Assembly (NCBI GenBank): GCA_036365455.1
Contig: JAWQUS010000009.1
Location: forward strand, 6,354,001 to 6,418,000
Direction: 5' to 3'
From: Macrosoma leucophasiata
Lineage: Eukaryota; Arthropoda; Insecta; Lepidoptera; Hedylidae
DNA: 64,000 nt
How positions within the stretch are numbered: position 1 is the first letter of the stretch; each line of letters begins with the position of its first letter. Positions 21,878-32,370 of the stretch are shown piece after piece. The notes beneath the pieces are model-generated. The model ran no database searches and was not told where the DNA came from. It saw nothing but the letters and a program-made list of their open reading frames with translations. The position numbers were made by a program, and so were the translations under genes.

Positions 21878-22838
21878 GTCATCCTTAACGGTACGCCAAT
21901 ACCTTTTTGTGATAAAGTTAAGGACCTCGGCGTGATCATCGATAGGTGTCTTACTTGGACACCGCAGATATCCGAAGTTAGTAAGAAAATCTTCGGAGCG
22001 ATCGGCTCTCTTAGACGATTGCAAAACTTTTTGCCTACCTCCACTAAGGTTGCGCTTGCTCGATCTATACTACTCCCTATATTAGACTACGCCGACATAT
22101 CTTATCTCGACCTTACACAGGAGCAACTAAATAAACTTGAGTGACTCCAAAACCTTTGCATACGGTTCATATTTGGCTTGCGCAAATATGACCACGTTTC
22201 TAAATTTCGAGCTGAGCTCAAGTGGCTTCCTATATCCCTTCGCAGGCATACTCACATTCTCTCTCTTCTTTACTGTCTACTATTCTTACCTCGTACCCCC
22301 GATTACCTCAAAAGTCGCTTCAATTTCCTTTGTCATACAAATTCCCTCTCCCTCCGATCTACAGAAAATCTTCTTCTTCAAATACCTCTACACTCCTCTT
22401 CCTTTATTTCCAATTCTTTCACAGTTACGGCAGTGCGATTGTGGAATACCTTGCCGTTAAAAATTCGTCAAGCTCAGACTCTTGAGTCTTTCAAAAAACA
22501 GCTTAATGAGTACTACCTCGCTAAAAATTAGTATTGCTCTTAATTACCTATAATATTGCTGTATTATTATGTATATATCTATCCAATGTTGTTTATCTAT
22601 ATATGTTTTATACTTTGTATTTTATTAATTTAATTACTGTACGTATTATTTATTTAACCTGTACACCCCTACCGTCTAAACTAAATCAAAAGTCTCCTTC
22701 CACCTACAGGTAGTCTGGAAGAGATCGCTTTAAGCGATAAGACCGCCTGGTTGTATTGCCTATTTGCTATGCATCTAATTTTATTTTTGTAAAAATTATT
22801 GGTGTACAATAAAGAATATTCTATTCTATTCTATTCTA
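21878..22838 (+). pseudogene. CR1/Jockey-like LINE, 3' end with premature stop
   Basis: The frame reads from VILNGTPIPFCDKVKDLGVI through DYADISYLDL and WLPISLRRHTHIL to AVRLWNTLPLKIR, the C-terminal end of a non-LTR reverse transcriptase. It is 5'-truncated near 21878. It is interrupted once, in frame, by TGA at 22142-22144 between KLE and LQNLCIRF, where a CGA arginine codon is likely (a CpG transition). The frame ends at 22531. The 3' UTR of about 285 bp contains a small hairpin, ATCGCTTTAAGCGAT, and ends CAATAAAGAATATTC with a (TATTC)n tail. The clade assignment is tentative. Confidence 0.8.
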
Positions 22839-23430
22839 ATAACTATTTCAAAATTAAAGACTCTGTATTTCGTAGACAAATGGTTCATTATCGTCTGTTT
22901 TCTTCTACTTCAGAATTATTTATTTTCAAATTATAAGAAAGTAATCGTATATGTTAGAGGGCCTTTTATTTGAAATATAACTCATTAAACTAAACGAAAC
23001 TTCTTAAAAAAATATTCCTATTTATCCTTAAAAGAAGCAAATTGATAGAAAAGACAGACTGACAGGTAGATAAACAACGAGTAATCACAGAAGTATTCCG
23101 TTTTTTCTTTCTATGGTAAATGCTTGAGTTTTCTTTTGACTAGAGTAACTCTTAGTTAAATACCTAATAACAAAAAAAAGCTACACTTATTGAGTGAGTT
23201 GTCACTTATAAACACTTAAATTAAGTGCAACGAATATAGAAAATTTCTTATTTTCTCCATCGTTTTAACCAGTGATCTCAATACTACTAGACTATGTCAC
23301 GATTTCTACTATAACTGGACTAAATGTAGAGAAAACTTGAAATAGTGTATTAGTTTACATCTACACATACTAATTATATTCGCCTGCAAATTGTAATGTG
23401 ATATTTATAATTAGTTTTACTCTATCACGG
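22839..23430. other. no gene seen
   Basis: AT-rich and apparently unique. Confidence 0.45.
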
Positions 23431-23438
23431 CATGTAGA

Positions 23439-23789
23439 ATAATAATAATAATAATGGCAACCCTATATACGTCCCACTGCTGGGCACGAGTCTCTCCCCT
23501 TTTTTGGGGAGAAGCCTGGAGCTTACACCAATACGCTGCTCCAATGCGGATTGGTGGAGATACGGGTAAGTGGCCAACCCGCTGTCGGATGTTGTCAAAC
23601 CGCCCATTAGGCCTCCGACAAGGTTTAACGACTGCTATCTATCGATAGCAACCGAGACCGACGGCTTAGCGTGCCCTCTCAAGTACGGAAACGCGCTTTT
23701 TAATTTTCCACTAGCGGTCACCCATCACACACCCGACCGCGCCTGAGTTTGCTTAAGATCTACACCAGCCGTGGCCATGCGCCCTTCGT
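23439..23789 (-). mobile_element. 5S rRNA-derived SINE with LINE-type (ATT)n tail
   Basis: Read on the minus strand, the first 80 or so bases (23703-23780) resemble the internal promoter half of 5S rRNA: CTTAAGCAAACTCAGGCGCG, then GATGGGTGACCGCTAGTGG. These align with the box A / IE / box C order of 5S (TTAAGCAAC, TCGGGC, GGATGGGTGACCGC). The body continues GGCACGCTAAGCCGTCGGTC. The 3' end is CTCGTGCCCAGCAGTGGGA, TTGCCATT and an (ATT)n tail. ATGTAGAA flanks it at 23431-23438 and 23790-23797. The 5S-like part, tail and target duplication together fit the SINE3 class. Confidence 0.75.
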
Positions 23790-23937
23790 ATGTAGAACAG
23801 ATACCATAAAAATTACGATTAGATCGTCATTTATTTATTCAATAGAAACAGGCTAAGACTGACTCGGAGAAATTTCGTATGTTACCCTCAATACCTAACT
23901 TTGATAAAATCGCCTGTGTTAGGTTAATATAAGAGTC

Positions 23938-24030
23938 CATTTTCAACCGACTTCAAAAAAAGGAGGAGGTTCTCAATTCGTCCGGATCTTTTTTTTAATG
24001 TATGTTCCCCGATAATTCGAAAACGCCCGC
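23938..24030 (+). repeat. ACCGACTTCAAAAAAAGGAGG-type repeat
   Basis: CAACCGACTTCAAAAAAAGG, AGGTTCTCAATTCGTCCGGA and TATGTTCCCCGATAATTCG. Pieces recur at 16578-16632. I recognise it as a common insect-genome repeat string but cannot name its class. Confidence 0.55.
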
Positions 24031-24490
24031 CCTTACCGATTTTTCCTTTAAGTAAGCGGAACCCTTACACACAACTGTCTGAATTTCGAATGTTTTGACA
24101 CGTTTAATTACACCTGATATGTGTGAGATACAAGACAGCCGCCGCAGAATTATGTCACAGGGAAAATAAATAAAATACGGTTTGTTATGTATGCGCATAC
24201 GCAGCTTGACGTAATTGTCAGATGCGTTACACACGGTTATTCAACTGTTCTTGGAAAGTAACCGGAGAAATGTAGAGAGATTCGCGTGCATATTTCTCTT
24301 GCGATCATGCTAGATGGAGTCGTGAAGCGGAACGATGGTGGTTGTTACATAACGTACCTTATTGCGTGGATTTAAAGTTGAGTTTTGATCAGGCAATCAT
24401 GGGTATTTGGAGAAAACCACATTTCCTTGCTGTTTACAACAGCAATAACGAATGTCAGGAAACCTTTTTTGATAATCGTTTTTAGTTTTT
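24031..24490. other. no gene seen
   Basis: Moderately GC-rich, with a 79-codon minus-strand frame that has no recognisable domain. Confidence 0.4.
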
Positions 24491-24505
24491 TTTTATGTAA
24501 TAAAA

Positions 24506-24815
24506 AACGTAACTTCACGCCTGTAATCCCCGAAGGGGTAGGCAGAGGTAAATGCATGCATTCAAGCACACATGCAAACACCCACGATTCGCCGGTTACG
24601 TTTTGGCCCATGTAACAGGTGGCGAGCCTGTTGACATCGCCGGGCACATTACCAAACTTTGAGGTACTGGGAAATTTCCAGAAAATGGAAAAATCCCAAT
24701 AGAACCAGAGATAAAGGCTTTTTCACCATTATCTCTGATAACCCCCTACCCGGGAATCGAACCCAGGACCTCAGCGTAGTAGTAGTGGCCTCCTACCACT
24801 AGGCTACCGAGGCAG
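24506..24815 (-). mobile_element. tS2 SINE, full length, 15-bp target duplication inside PA290
   Basis: Reference copy of tS2. The minus-strand head reads CGGTAGCCTAGTGGTAGGAG (A box) and TGGGTTCGATTCCCGGG (B box). The body holds TTATCTCTGGTTCTATTGGG and GCCACCTGTTACATGGGCC. The tail is TGCCTACCCCTTCGGGGATT and GGCGTGAAGTTACG, alike to the end of the RTE LINE. TTTTATGTAATAAAA flanks it on both sides (24491-24505, 24816-24830). That string is the 3' end of PA290 on the minus strand, whose remainder continues to about 24866, so this SINE landed in an older PA290 copy. Confidence 0.85.
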
Positions 24816-24866
24816 TTTTATGTAATAAAAGTGGCAAATAAGCATGTTTACATTAAGAACAATGTT

Positions 24867-26415
24867 GAACAATGAAACTGTACCTTTATTAGTGCTAACA
24901 GAACGTTACAAAAGTGTCGTAGTTAGTCACGACTAAACTAAAATGTTCATTTTCTACCAATCTCTGCGACGTTACGGCAACTCAGTGGTTTTGTGTCGAA
25001 ATATCTTCATTTATGGGAAGCTTATGATTACAGTTCTGATTTAAAATAGCTTTTATTGTTTGAGAAAAACAAAGAATGTAATGTTTTAGTTAATCTTTGG
25101 AGCTGCTGCAGTGTAGTTTGTGGAAAAACATCTTTTTAAATGAAGTAAGAATGAGTTTCTTAAAATACTAAAATAATGAGATCTATTACAGAAAAAAAAA
25201 TCGTCTTGATGGATCACCCAGAGGTAGCAAATTTGAATCTCGCATGAAATCATCTTCAGTCATCAGTTATTTCTAATGTGCAGGATAGAAAAAGACAAAG
25301 GAGAGATTAACAACACCTTAGCTAAAATACGTTTATGAATAAGGGGGTTAGATTAAAATAAAATATATACCATTTGGTATGTATTTAGGTAAAGAGGAGT
25401 TAAAGAAATATTTATTTCGATAATAGTTTTCTTATACAGCAGTTAGTAGTACTACGTAGTTTGTTACACAAAGGGAGAGTTTCTTAAATTACTGACGATA
25501 TTTATCACTTCATTTATCTATCATGGTAGCGTAGAGATAACACATTAGTGAATTTGCTACAACAAATAGTATTATATACAAAAGACATCAACGCGTGCGC
25601 ATACATCACCTACATCACGAGTATTATCAATGCATTGAATACGTTAGTATGGTATAGTAAAGGTTACTCCTTATTCACAAACCTATTTTAAATAAAGTGT
25701 CGGTCTGTCTGTTTCAAAACGGCTGATCCGATTTTAATAAACCTTGAAATGGAAATACTTTAAGAAACTGGAAAAGACAGGCTTTTTCTTTCAAAAATCA
25801 GATCCTACAGGATTTAAATAGGAGATGAAAGTGTGTATTCATTTTTGTTACAAATTCCACGTCATCGCAGTCACAGGCAAAGCCTAGATAATGAATATAA
25901 GGGCTAGTTTTTACCATCATTATATTTTACGTCGCGATAAAATCCCATGCAGCCGGAATTCAAGACGTGGTTTTGGTCATTAGTCAGGTTTGTCATTGCC
26001 GCAATAGACAAGTGACGTTCTGACATTCCAATACATTGTCCGGAGCTCAGCCATTCGTCAATTAATCATGCAGTTGTTAAATTACAGTGTATTTTAAATG
26101 ATTTGTCAGACATTTTGGTGTATAACGTTATGTGATTGATACTTGACAATGTTTATATTGAACCACAAAAAAACATAGTGAAAATGTATATTTATTTATA
26201 CTATAGTGCACATACAAAAGTACAAAGGGCGGACTTAATGCCTCTAGGCATTATCTCCTTCAACCGTTGGATAGAAAAGAAAGGTAACGAAAATATTTTT
26301 GCTTGATACCGTAGCTTTTTGCTTACAATTGTTTATTCAAATCCTAAAGCTTTACTTGATCACTAGCGCGTACCTTACAACTTTAAAAAAAAAAAATAAT
26401 AAAAGGCATTGCTCT
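24867..26415. other. no gene; Helitron-like remnant 25670-25888
   Basis: AAACGGCTGATCCGATTTTAA, CAGATCCTACAGG and CACAGGCAAAGCCTAG resemble the interior and 3' CTAG end of short Helitron-like elements, but the 5' end is unclear. The rest is AT-rich without coding signal. CAAAAGACATCAACGCG at about 25580 resembles one arm of the hairpin at 46352. Confidence 0.4.
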
Positions 26416-26716
26416 TTAAAGGCATGCTCCGATGGTTCGGGCATATAGAAAGAATGTCGAATGAGCGAATGACTAAACAGATATACAATGCGAATGTGGA
26501 TGGTTGCAGAGGCCCAGGAAGACCAAGGCTGACCTACCATGACCAAATAGGTCGAGTTCTGTCTGATGGTGGTGTCAAAAGTCTTAGGAATCGGCGTGCA
26601 TGTATGAAGAGAATGATGAAGGTAGACGAGGCACGAGAGGTTTGTCAGAACCGGGATGTCTGGCGCTCTACACTCTCTGCCTACCCCGTTAGGGACCTGG
26701 CGTGAAGATACATATA
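26416..26716 (+). mobile_element. RTE-type LINE, 5'-truncated 3' end
   Basis: Open frame from GMLRWFGHIERMSNERMTKQ to the stop at 26703, followed by a GAAGATACATATATT tail. It is very close to the copy at 31497-32245 in sequence, so it looks recent. The break before GMLRW marks the truncation. Confidence 0.8.
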
Positions 26717-27041
26717 TTTAATAAAAGTGTGGAGCTCTACCACCAGTGAAATTTGTTTGCAAAACGTTAGACGGTTAGTAGCAAACAATCACCAATTCCA
26801 CGACAGGAAAAAAAACTACATTTATAATCATGAAGAACTATGTATAAAGAAATATAACCAAAAGATCGGAAGCGCAGCCGGAACTAAAGTCAAGTCATGG
26901 CATATCGTGACACCGACGGAATAAAGATCTTTTCTATTATTCCCCACCGTTTTAAAAGTTAGGAATGGAATTTTTGTTAGATTTTCTTTCACTTTAGAGT
27001 TTGGTCAATACGGATAACTATAGACCTATTTCGTCACGAAG

Positions 27042-27175
27042 TATGGCCCCGTACTATCTATCATAGAGATAAAACAACTAAGGTCTCAGAGGTGGCAACG
27101 CATCCTATTTGAATGCATGCATATACTCTCCTCTCATGCCTGCCTCTTTGGGGATTTTAGGCGTGAAGTAACATA
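27042..27175 (+). repeat. PA290 fragment joined to tS2 3' tail
   Basis: AACTAAGGTCTCAGAGGTGG and GCAACGCATCCT are PA290. At 27112 the sequence changes to GAATGCATGCATATACTC and TTTTAGGCGTGAAGTAAC, the tS2 tail. An A/T-rich stretch follows up to the next SINE. Confidence 0.55.
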
Positions 27176-27230
27176 CGTTTTTTGTTTAAACTATAAACCA
27201 TTAACATACCATAATATTTTTTTTTTAGAT

Positions 27231-27426
27231 ACGCTTGCATTCACATCTCCACAGTAGGTATAAACCTGGGTCGTGTGTGCCGTTGTACACATACATCACA
27301 TACACAAACACCTAGACCCGAAACAAATATCTGTAGGCCATACAAATATTTGTCCCGGTGCGGGGATCGAACCCGCGACCCTTCGAATCAAACGGTCATC
27401 TCACACCGCTGGACTATCCGGGTCGT
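27231..27426 (-). mobile_element. tS1 SINE, full length
   Basis: A minus-strand copy with an intact B box (GGGTTCGATCCCCGCACC) and closing GACCCGG / CCGGGAC ends. A frame crossing it gives the recurrent CRPYKYLSRCGDRTRDPSNQ-type peptide, an artefact of the SINE. Confidence 0.85.
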
Positions 27427-28333
27427 CAAATCCCGGGTCGATTATTTGCAGACAATACTATAGGTTTATTACTTGACAGACCCACAATTACAAATGCATC
27501 AAACATTATTTTTATCATAACTAAAGCATTGTATCTTAAACGTTTAAAAACAAATCGAGAACAACTTTCACGGAGCGATTGAGTTAATGTATCAAAAAGT
27601 TATCAGCGTATTAAATTGAAACGTCTTATCATAAACTCACACTTGACAATACACTTTGTTATCCTAGACTTTGAATCCATAATTGATTGGCAAGTGAAAC
27701 CATTGATCATTATTTCGAGACCTGACGTGCGAGTGATGGCCGCAGTAACCGGCCGGTGAAAATTGTTGCTACCATTTTTAGGGTTCTGTATTTAAACAGG
27801 AAAAACGGATTTTAAGATCACTCGTGCGTCTGTCTGTCTATCCGTGTCTCACAGCTGATTGGCTCCACAAGTACCATGCCGAGTGAGTTGAAATTTAATA
27901 CAAATAATGTGAATCAGTGAGATAAATAAGTAGGTGTAACTAAAATATAATAAAAGAAAATGTTAGAGGTACTAACATAATAAGAGATTTAAATAAAGGG
28001 ATATTTGTGGCCGATTTAAAAGATAAAAATAAAAGTTGTTCGAGGTACTCGTACGTTACCTGGCATGTGAAATAAAATGGCTTTTTAAGATTTCAAATAA
28101 TTTTGAAATAATAATTTGGGCTTAAATTGACCTGTCCGACTTAAAACTATTAAGCCTAAAATATTTAAAAAAAAAACACACGAAATATAGTTCTATACCC
28201 ATCAATGACAAGCAATAGAGAAAATTTATTTAAGGAAAATTTTTATGTTATTTTTTTTTTATTTAATATTATTTTTTTATTAATAATATTATTTTTAACT
28301 TTTAGAATGTTAAATTTATTTTTATTTTATATA
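27427..28333. other. no gene; repeat-like patch near 27775-27900
   Basis: TTTTAGGGTTCTGTATTTAAA and CTGTCTGTCTATCCGTGTCTC are phrases common to insect repeats, but no second copy is present here to define limits. Confidence 0.4.
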
Positions 28334-28425
28334 TTTTTTGGAAATAATATATCAAAGTATTTATTAATATTTTTAATTTGTGTTCAAATTATACTATTAA
28401 TTTTAGAATCTGCTGTTGCAGTAAT
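28334..28425 (+). pseudogene. probable numt: mitochondrial atp6 C-terminal fragment
   Basis: The sequence is extremely AT-rich and reads FFGNNISKYLLIFLICVQII then LLILESAVAVI, the conserved end of insect ATP synthase subunit 6. In lepidopteran atp6 the matching stretch is GGAAATAATGG.. followed by TATTTATTAAT.., TTAGAATCTGCTGT and ATTCAATC. The match stops abruptly after GTAATTCA, before the last 15 or so residues, and the upstream end is unclear. An open frame of 78 codons (28205-28441) spans it, but as nuclear DNA it is a dead fragment. I infer the family from memory of the motif, not from a search. Confidence 0.6.
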
Positions 28426-28794
28426 TCATTTAAACCTTTGAAAACTTCATGGCATAATCTTAAATCCGATCGTCAATTTTTTTTAATTTCTAAATTCACT
28501 CGCATGCGATAGTGCGAAAAACAAAAATATTACAATTATCTTAATTCCGGTCAGTTCCGTACCAACGGAACCCACGAGTCCAACTCGCACGTGAACGGTT
28601 TTTTTCTCTAAGAAGCTGTCTTAAATTCAATGTGTAATAGCGTATCGAAGATGTTATGGTGAAAGTAGATATAATCGGAGTGTGCATACAAATTCCACGA
28701 AATGGTGCATTGTTACATAATTGTTTGTAGACAACATGCTTTGCCGGTGTCTTCGTTCGCGTTTTATTCGTTTTAAAATAAGGCGATTGACCTT

Positions 28795-29076
28795 TCTTTT
28801 GTAATGGAAGTGGCAAACAAGCATGCAGTTTACATTGATGTTAAGTGATGACTGCAGCCTATAGACACCCACACAAAGACCAAGGTCAAAATGCAGATGC
28901 GTTAACCACTCCTGAGGCCTAAGATGTTATGTCACTGTCCCGGAAATTACTGAGCCGTACATTACCACCTGACCGGAACACGGTAGTGCTGAACACTACG
29001 ATTTAGCGGCAAGTATATTAGGTGATGCGCTGGTGCCTACGCCCGCGAGCTCCGTCACTGGAGCTCTACCACCATT
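28795..29076 (-). mobile_element. PA290 retroposon with 10-bp target duplication
   Basis: A full-length minus-strand copy flanked by GATTGACCTT at 28785-28794 and 29077-29086. It is the clearest evidence in the window that PA290 inserts as one unit and makes a short target duplication. The poly(T) of the minus strand is reduced to CTTTTG here. Confidence 0.85.
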
Positions 29077-29239
29077 GATTGACCTTATTCAGCAAAGGCT
29101 ATATCATCTTTCCTAACAGATGCAGTACTTAAGCCGTAGTAATACACAAACAGGCAAATATAATCACGTTCATGTTAACAAATATATCTTCACACCTGAT
29201 CCCTTACGGAGTGAACAGAGAGCTTTTTTATAAATACTA

Positions 29240-29436
29240 AGCGTAATACTCACAGCCGCACACTAGGTATAAACCTGTGTCGTGGGTGCCGTTGTACACA
29301 TACAACACATACACAAACACCCAGACCCGAAACAAATATCTGTACGCCATGTAAATATTTGTCCCGGTGGGGGGGATCGAACCCACGACCCTTCGAATCA
29401 AACGGTCGTCTCACACCGCTGGACTAACCGGGTTGT
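29240..29436 (-). mobile_element. tS1 SINE, full length
   Basis: A minus-strand copy with the B box slightly altered (GGGTTCGATCCCCCCCACC). It is followed within 20 bp by PA290 in the same orientation, the same pairing seen at 5.0-5.5 kb in mirror form. Confidence 0.85.
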
Positions 29437-29450
29437 CAAAAAAATATACC

Positions 29451-29733
29451 GTTTTTTTTTTTTATGAAATTGGCGTGGCAAACAAGCATGCAGTTCACAT
29501 TGATGTTAAGTGATGACTGCAGCCTATAGACACCCACATGAAGACCAAGGTCAAAATGCAGATGCGTTACCACTCCTGAGGCCTAAGGTGTTATGCCTCT
29601 CTGCCGGAAATTACAGGGCCGTACATTACCACCTGACCGGAACACGATAGTGCTGAATACTACCATTTAGCGGCAAGTATATTAGGTAATGCGGTGGTTC
29701 CACGCCCGCGAGCTCCGTCACTGAAGCTCTACA
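29451..29733 (-). mobile_element. PA290 retroposon, full length
   Basis: An intact minus copy. The 5' end is slightly short (GAAGCTCTACACC). Confidence 0.85.
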
Positions 29734-30024
29734 CCTTAAAACGTTATCAATATCCAATCGCCCACGTGTAATAAATATAATAAATTATGGTCGTTATTAT
29801 TATTGTGATATTATTATTATTATTATTACTATTTGACTGCTTTTCATTAATTTAATCACGTATCAAGTGTATAACTGTGCTATTAAGACTAATTGTATTA
29901 GAGAACACGTAATGAAATTGGTTTTGTGTTTGGAATTTTTGAACACCTGAAGGTGGTAAAGTATTTTTGTTTGCCGATGGTTGGTAGAGCCACAACTTTA
30001 TCAATCTATCGTGTACATAGTAGT
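29734..30024. other. no gene seen
   Basis: AT-rich, with an imperfect ATT repeat near 29805-29830. Confidence 0.45.
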
Positions 30025-30036
30025 GATTTTAAATCC

Positions 30037-30358
30037 GAAATAATATAAAACAATTATTAAGGGTAAAAGCGACTTCCTTACGATATTCAATAAACTGAAA
30101 AGTCTATTATATCGGTTGCCTAACTAGCATAGTTGGTAATAGATGGCGCTGCTGCTACCATACAGCAATGCAATAGATGTGAAGGAAAGATTTTACAAAT
30201 CGGGCAGGGCTTCAGTAGCTCAATTGGAAGAGCGGCTGGACTAGATTCCCAGCAGGTCGCGAGTTCGAGTCTCGCCTGAAGTCAAATTTTTCTTTCCATT
30301 TTTCTTTAAAAATAAAATATATTTCACAAGCATGTGTTAATGCGAAATAATATAAAAC
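30037..30358 (+). mobile_element. tS3 SINE, standard full form, 12-bp target duplication
   Basis: Reference copy of tS3. GATTTTAAATCC flanks it at 30025-30036 and 30359-30370. The 5' part, about 165 bp, is not tRNA-like. It starts GAAATAATATAAAACAATTA, then AAGGGTAAAAGCGACTTCC and TAGATGGCGCTGCTGCTACC. The tRNA-like core then reads CTTCAGTAGCTCAATTGGAA and GCGAGTTCGAGTCTCGCC, and the tail runs to GCGAAATAATATAAAAC. Start and end thus carry the same string of about 17 bp in direct orientation. The central tRNA-like core is unusual, since SINEs normally begin with it. Confidence 0.85.
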
Positions 30359-30393
30359 GATTTTAAATCCTACAATTTTTGTTTTATTTTTTT

Positions 30394-30674
30394 ACTGGTG
30401 GTAAAGTTCCAGTGAAGGTGGTCATAGGCACCACCGCATTACCTAATTCATCTGCCGCTAAATGGTAGTGTTCAGCAATAACGTGTTCCGGTTAGATGGT
30501 AATGTATGGCCCCGTATGAACTATCACAGAGATATAACAACTTAGGTTTCAGGGGGGGCAACGCATCTGCATTTTGAGCTCAAGTCTTTGTGAAATCTAT
30601 AGGCTGCAATCATCACTTAACATCAATGTGAACTGCATGCTTGTATGCCACCTTCATTAGCTACATAAAAAAAA
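30394..30674 (+). mobile_element. PA290 retroposon, diverged
   Basis: A plus copy with a small deletion near its start and several changes (GTTCAGCAATAACGTGTTCC). It ends in an A run. Confidence 0.8.
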
Positions 30675-30761
30675 TTACAACTGCTTTTGTATAAAAAGTA
30701 GAAAAAAGGATCACTAAACACGTTTGTATGGAAGTTTTTTTTATGTTGCATAGATGTTTTT

Positions 30762-31119
30762 ACTGGTGGTAGAGCTTCAGTGACGGAGCTCGCGGGCGTA
30801 GGCACCACCGCATTACCTAATATACTTGCCGCTAAATGGTAGTGTTCAGCACTATCGTGTTCCGGCCAGGTGGATTACCACCTGGCCGGAACACGATAGT
30901 GCTGAACACACACATACACTCTGTGCCGGAAATTACAGGGCCGTACATTATACGGCCCTGTAATTTCCGGCACAGAGGCATAACACCTTGGGCCTCAGTA
31001 GTGGTTACGCATCTGCATTTTGACCTTGGTCTTCATATGGGTGTCTATAGGCTGCAGTCATCACTTAACATCAATGTGAACTGCATGCTTGTTTGCCACG
31101 CCCAATAAATAAAAAAAAA
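30762..31119 (+). mobile_element. PA290 retroposon with two internal perfect hairpins
   Basis: Otherwise a well-kept copy, but about 80 bp are inserted at its centre. GTGTTCAGCACTATCGTG plus the next 15 bases (30842 onward) is followed by its exact reverse complement ending near 30908. After CACATACAC, TGTGCCGGAAATTACAGGGC is followed by its reverse complement, TACGGCCCTGTAATTTCCGG. Both stems are about 27-33 bp with loops of a few bases. The duplicated arms come from adjacent parts of the element itself. Confidence 0.85.
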
Positions 31120-31496
31120 CGCAATTTAATTCTCAACCACAATATTTACATTAATCTATACTCTTAACATGAAAAACGAATTAATTTGTTTCTTTATTTT
31201 CAGGTACGTAATATATGTGGTGATATTTGCAACAGCAAATTGATAACACAAAATATCAGGTATTTTATTAACGAAACATATTAACAATTTATATACAAAA
31301 GATTTAATAATAACAATTATAATTCTAATATCTTCACGAATATTTGAATTGACATTTAATCTTAAAGGCCAAACTGTGTTGTTATATTCTTGGATATTAA
31401 TATTATGTTACGTTTGTTTTATAACCGTTTATGAATAATATCATTTATTTTAGTGGTGCATTTATGCATTTAGAAACTTATAAATGTTTATTATGT
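31120..31496. other. no gene seen
   Basis: AT-rich, nothing recognised. Confidence 0.45.
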
Positions 31497-32245
31497 ATGT
31501 ATCTTCACGCCAGGTCCCTAACGGGGTAAGCAGAGAGTGTAGAGCGCCAGATATCCCGGTTCTGACAAACCTCTCGTGCCTCGTCTACCTTCATCATTCT
31601 CTTCACGCATGCACGCCGATTCCTAAGACTTTTGACCCCACCATCAGACAGAACTCGACCTATTTGGTCATGGTAGGTCAGTCTTGGTCTTCCTGGGCCT
31701 CTGCAACCATCCACATTCGCATTGTATATCTGTTTAGTCATTCGCTCATTCGACATTCTTTCTATATGCCCGAACCATCGGAGCATGCCTTTTTTCATTT
31801 TTACACCGATACTATCATTCACACAAAGTCTCTTTCTTACATCTTCATTACGAACGCGATCGGTGAGTGATACACCGCAGATCTTGCGCAAAGATCTCAT
31901 CTCGACCGCGTTCAACTTACTTTCATGCTCTTTCCTGCATACCCAGCTCTCGCTTCCATATAAAAGCGTTGGAGTAAGTACAGCATTATGTACGGCTAGT
32001 CGAGCCCGCTGGCTGAGATGTTTAGATTCTAGCAGCTTACCCAACGCTCCATTCACGCAATTCCCAGCAAGCACTCTTCTTTCTATGTCAGTGGTGTACC
32101 TACCATCCTTGCTAAAAGCACATCCAAGATATACAATTTCATCAACCTGTTCTAACACTGCTTCATCTACTACTACCCTTGCATTTATTACGAGTAATTC
32201 TGATAATCGTGTTTTGCCAAATTCTGAACAATATTATGTCGATCC
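31497..32245 (-). pseudogene. RTE-type LINE, longest copy: C-terminal reverse transcriptase
   Basis: The minus-strand frame is open from about 32240 to the stop at 31505. It can be read from KTRLSELLVINARVVVDEA through EQVDEIVYLGCAFSKDGR, LTPTLLYGSESWVCRKEHE, RSLRKICGVSLTDRVRNED and MLRWFGHIERM to STLSAYPVRDLA. YLG...DG, LLYGSESW and the E-R-LR-I-G--DR-RNE pattern are typical of the thumb and C-terminal region of RTE-like reverse transcriptases. The catalytic palm and the endonuclease are missing because of 5' truncation. The 3' end is GGCGTGAAGATACATACATA. A shorter copy lies inverted beside it at 32371. Confidence 0.85.
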
Positions 32246-32370
32246 ATGTCTCAAGATATATAGAATTACAACAAGGTACATAATTTTGTAAAAGATCCAG
32301 AAACTAGTTTATATATGTGAATTCTTGATCACTAATGAAATCTTAGTGATATATATTAAATACATAACTA

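Noticed and set aside
28205..28441. 78-codon hydrophobic ORF that could be read as a small membrane protein gene
   Set aside because: Its conserved part matches the end of mitochondrial ATP6 and its hydrophobicity follows from extreme AT content. A numt fragment is the simpler reading.
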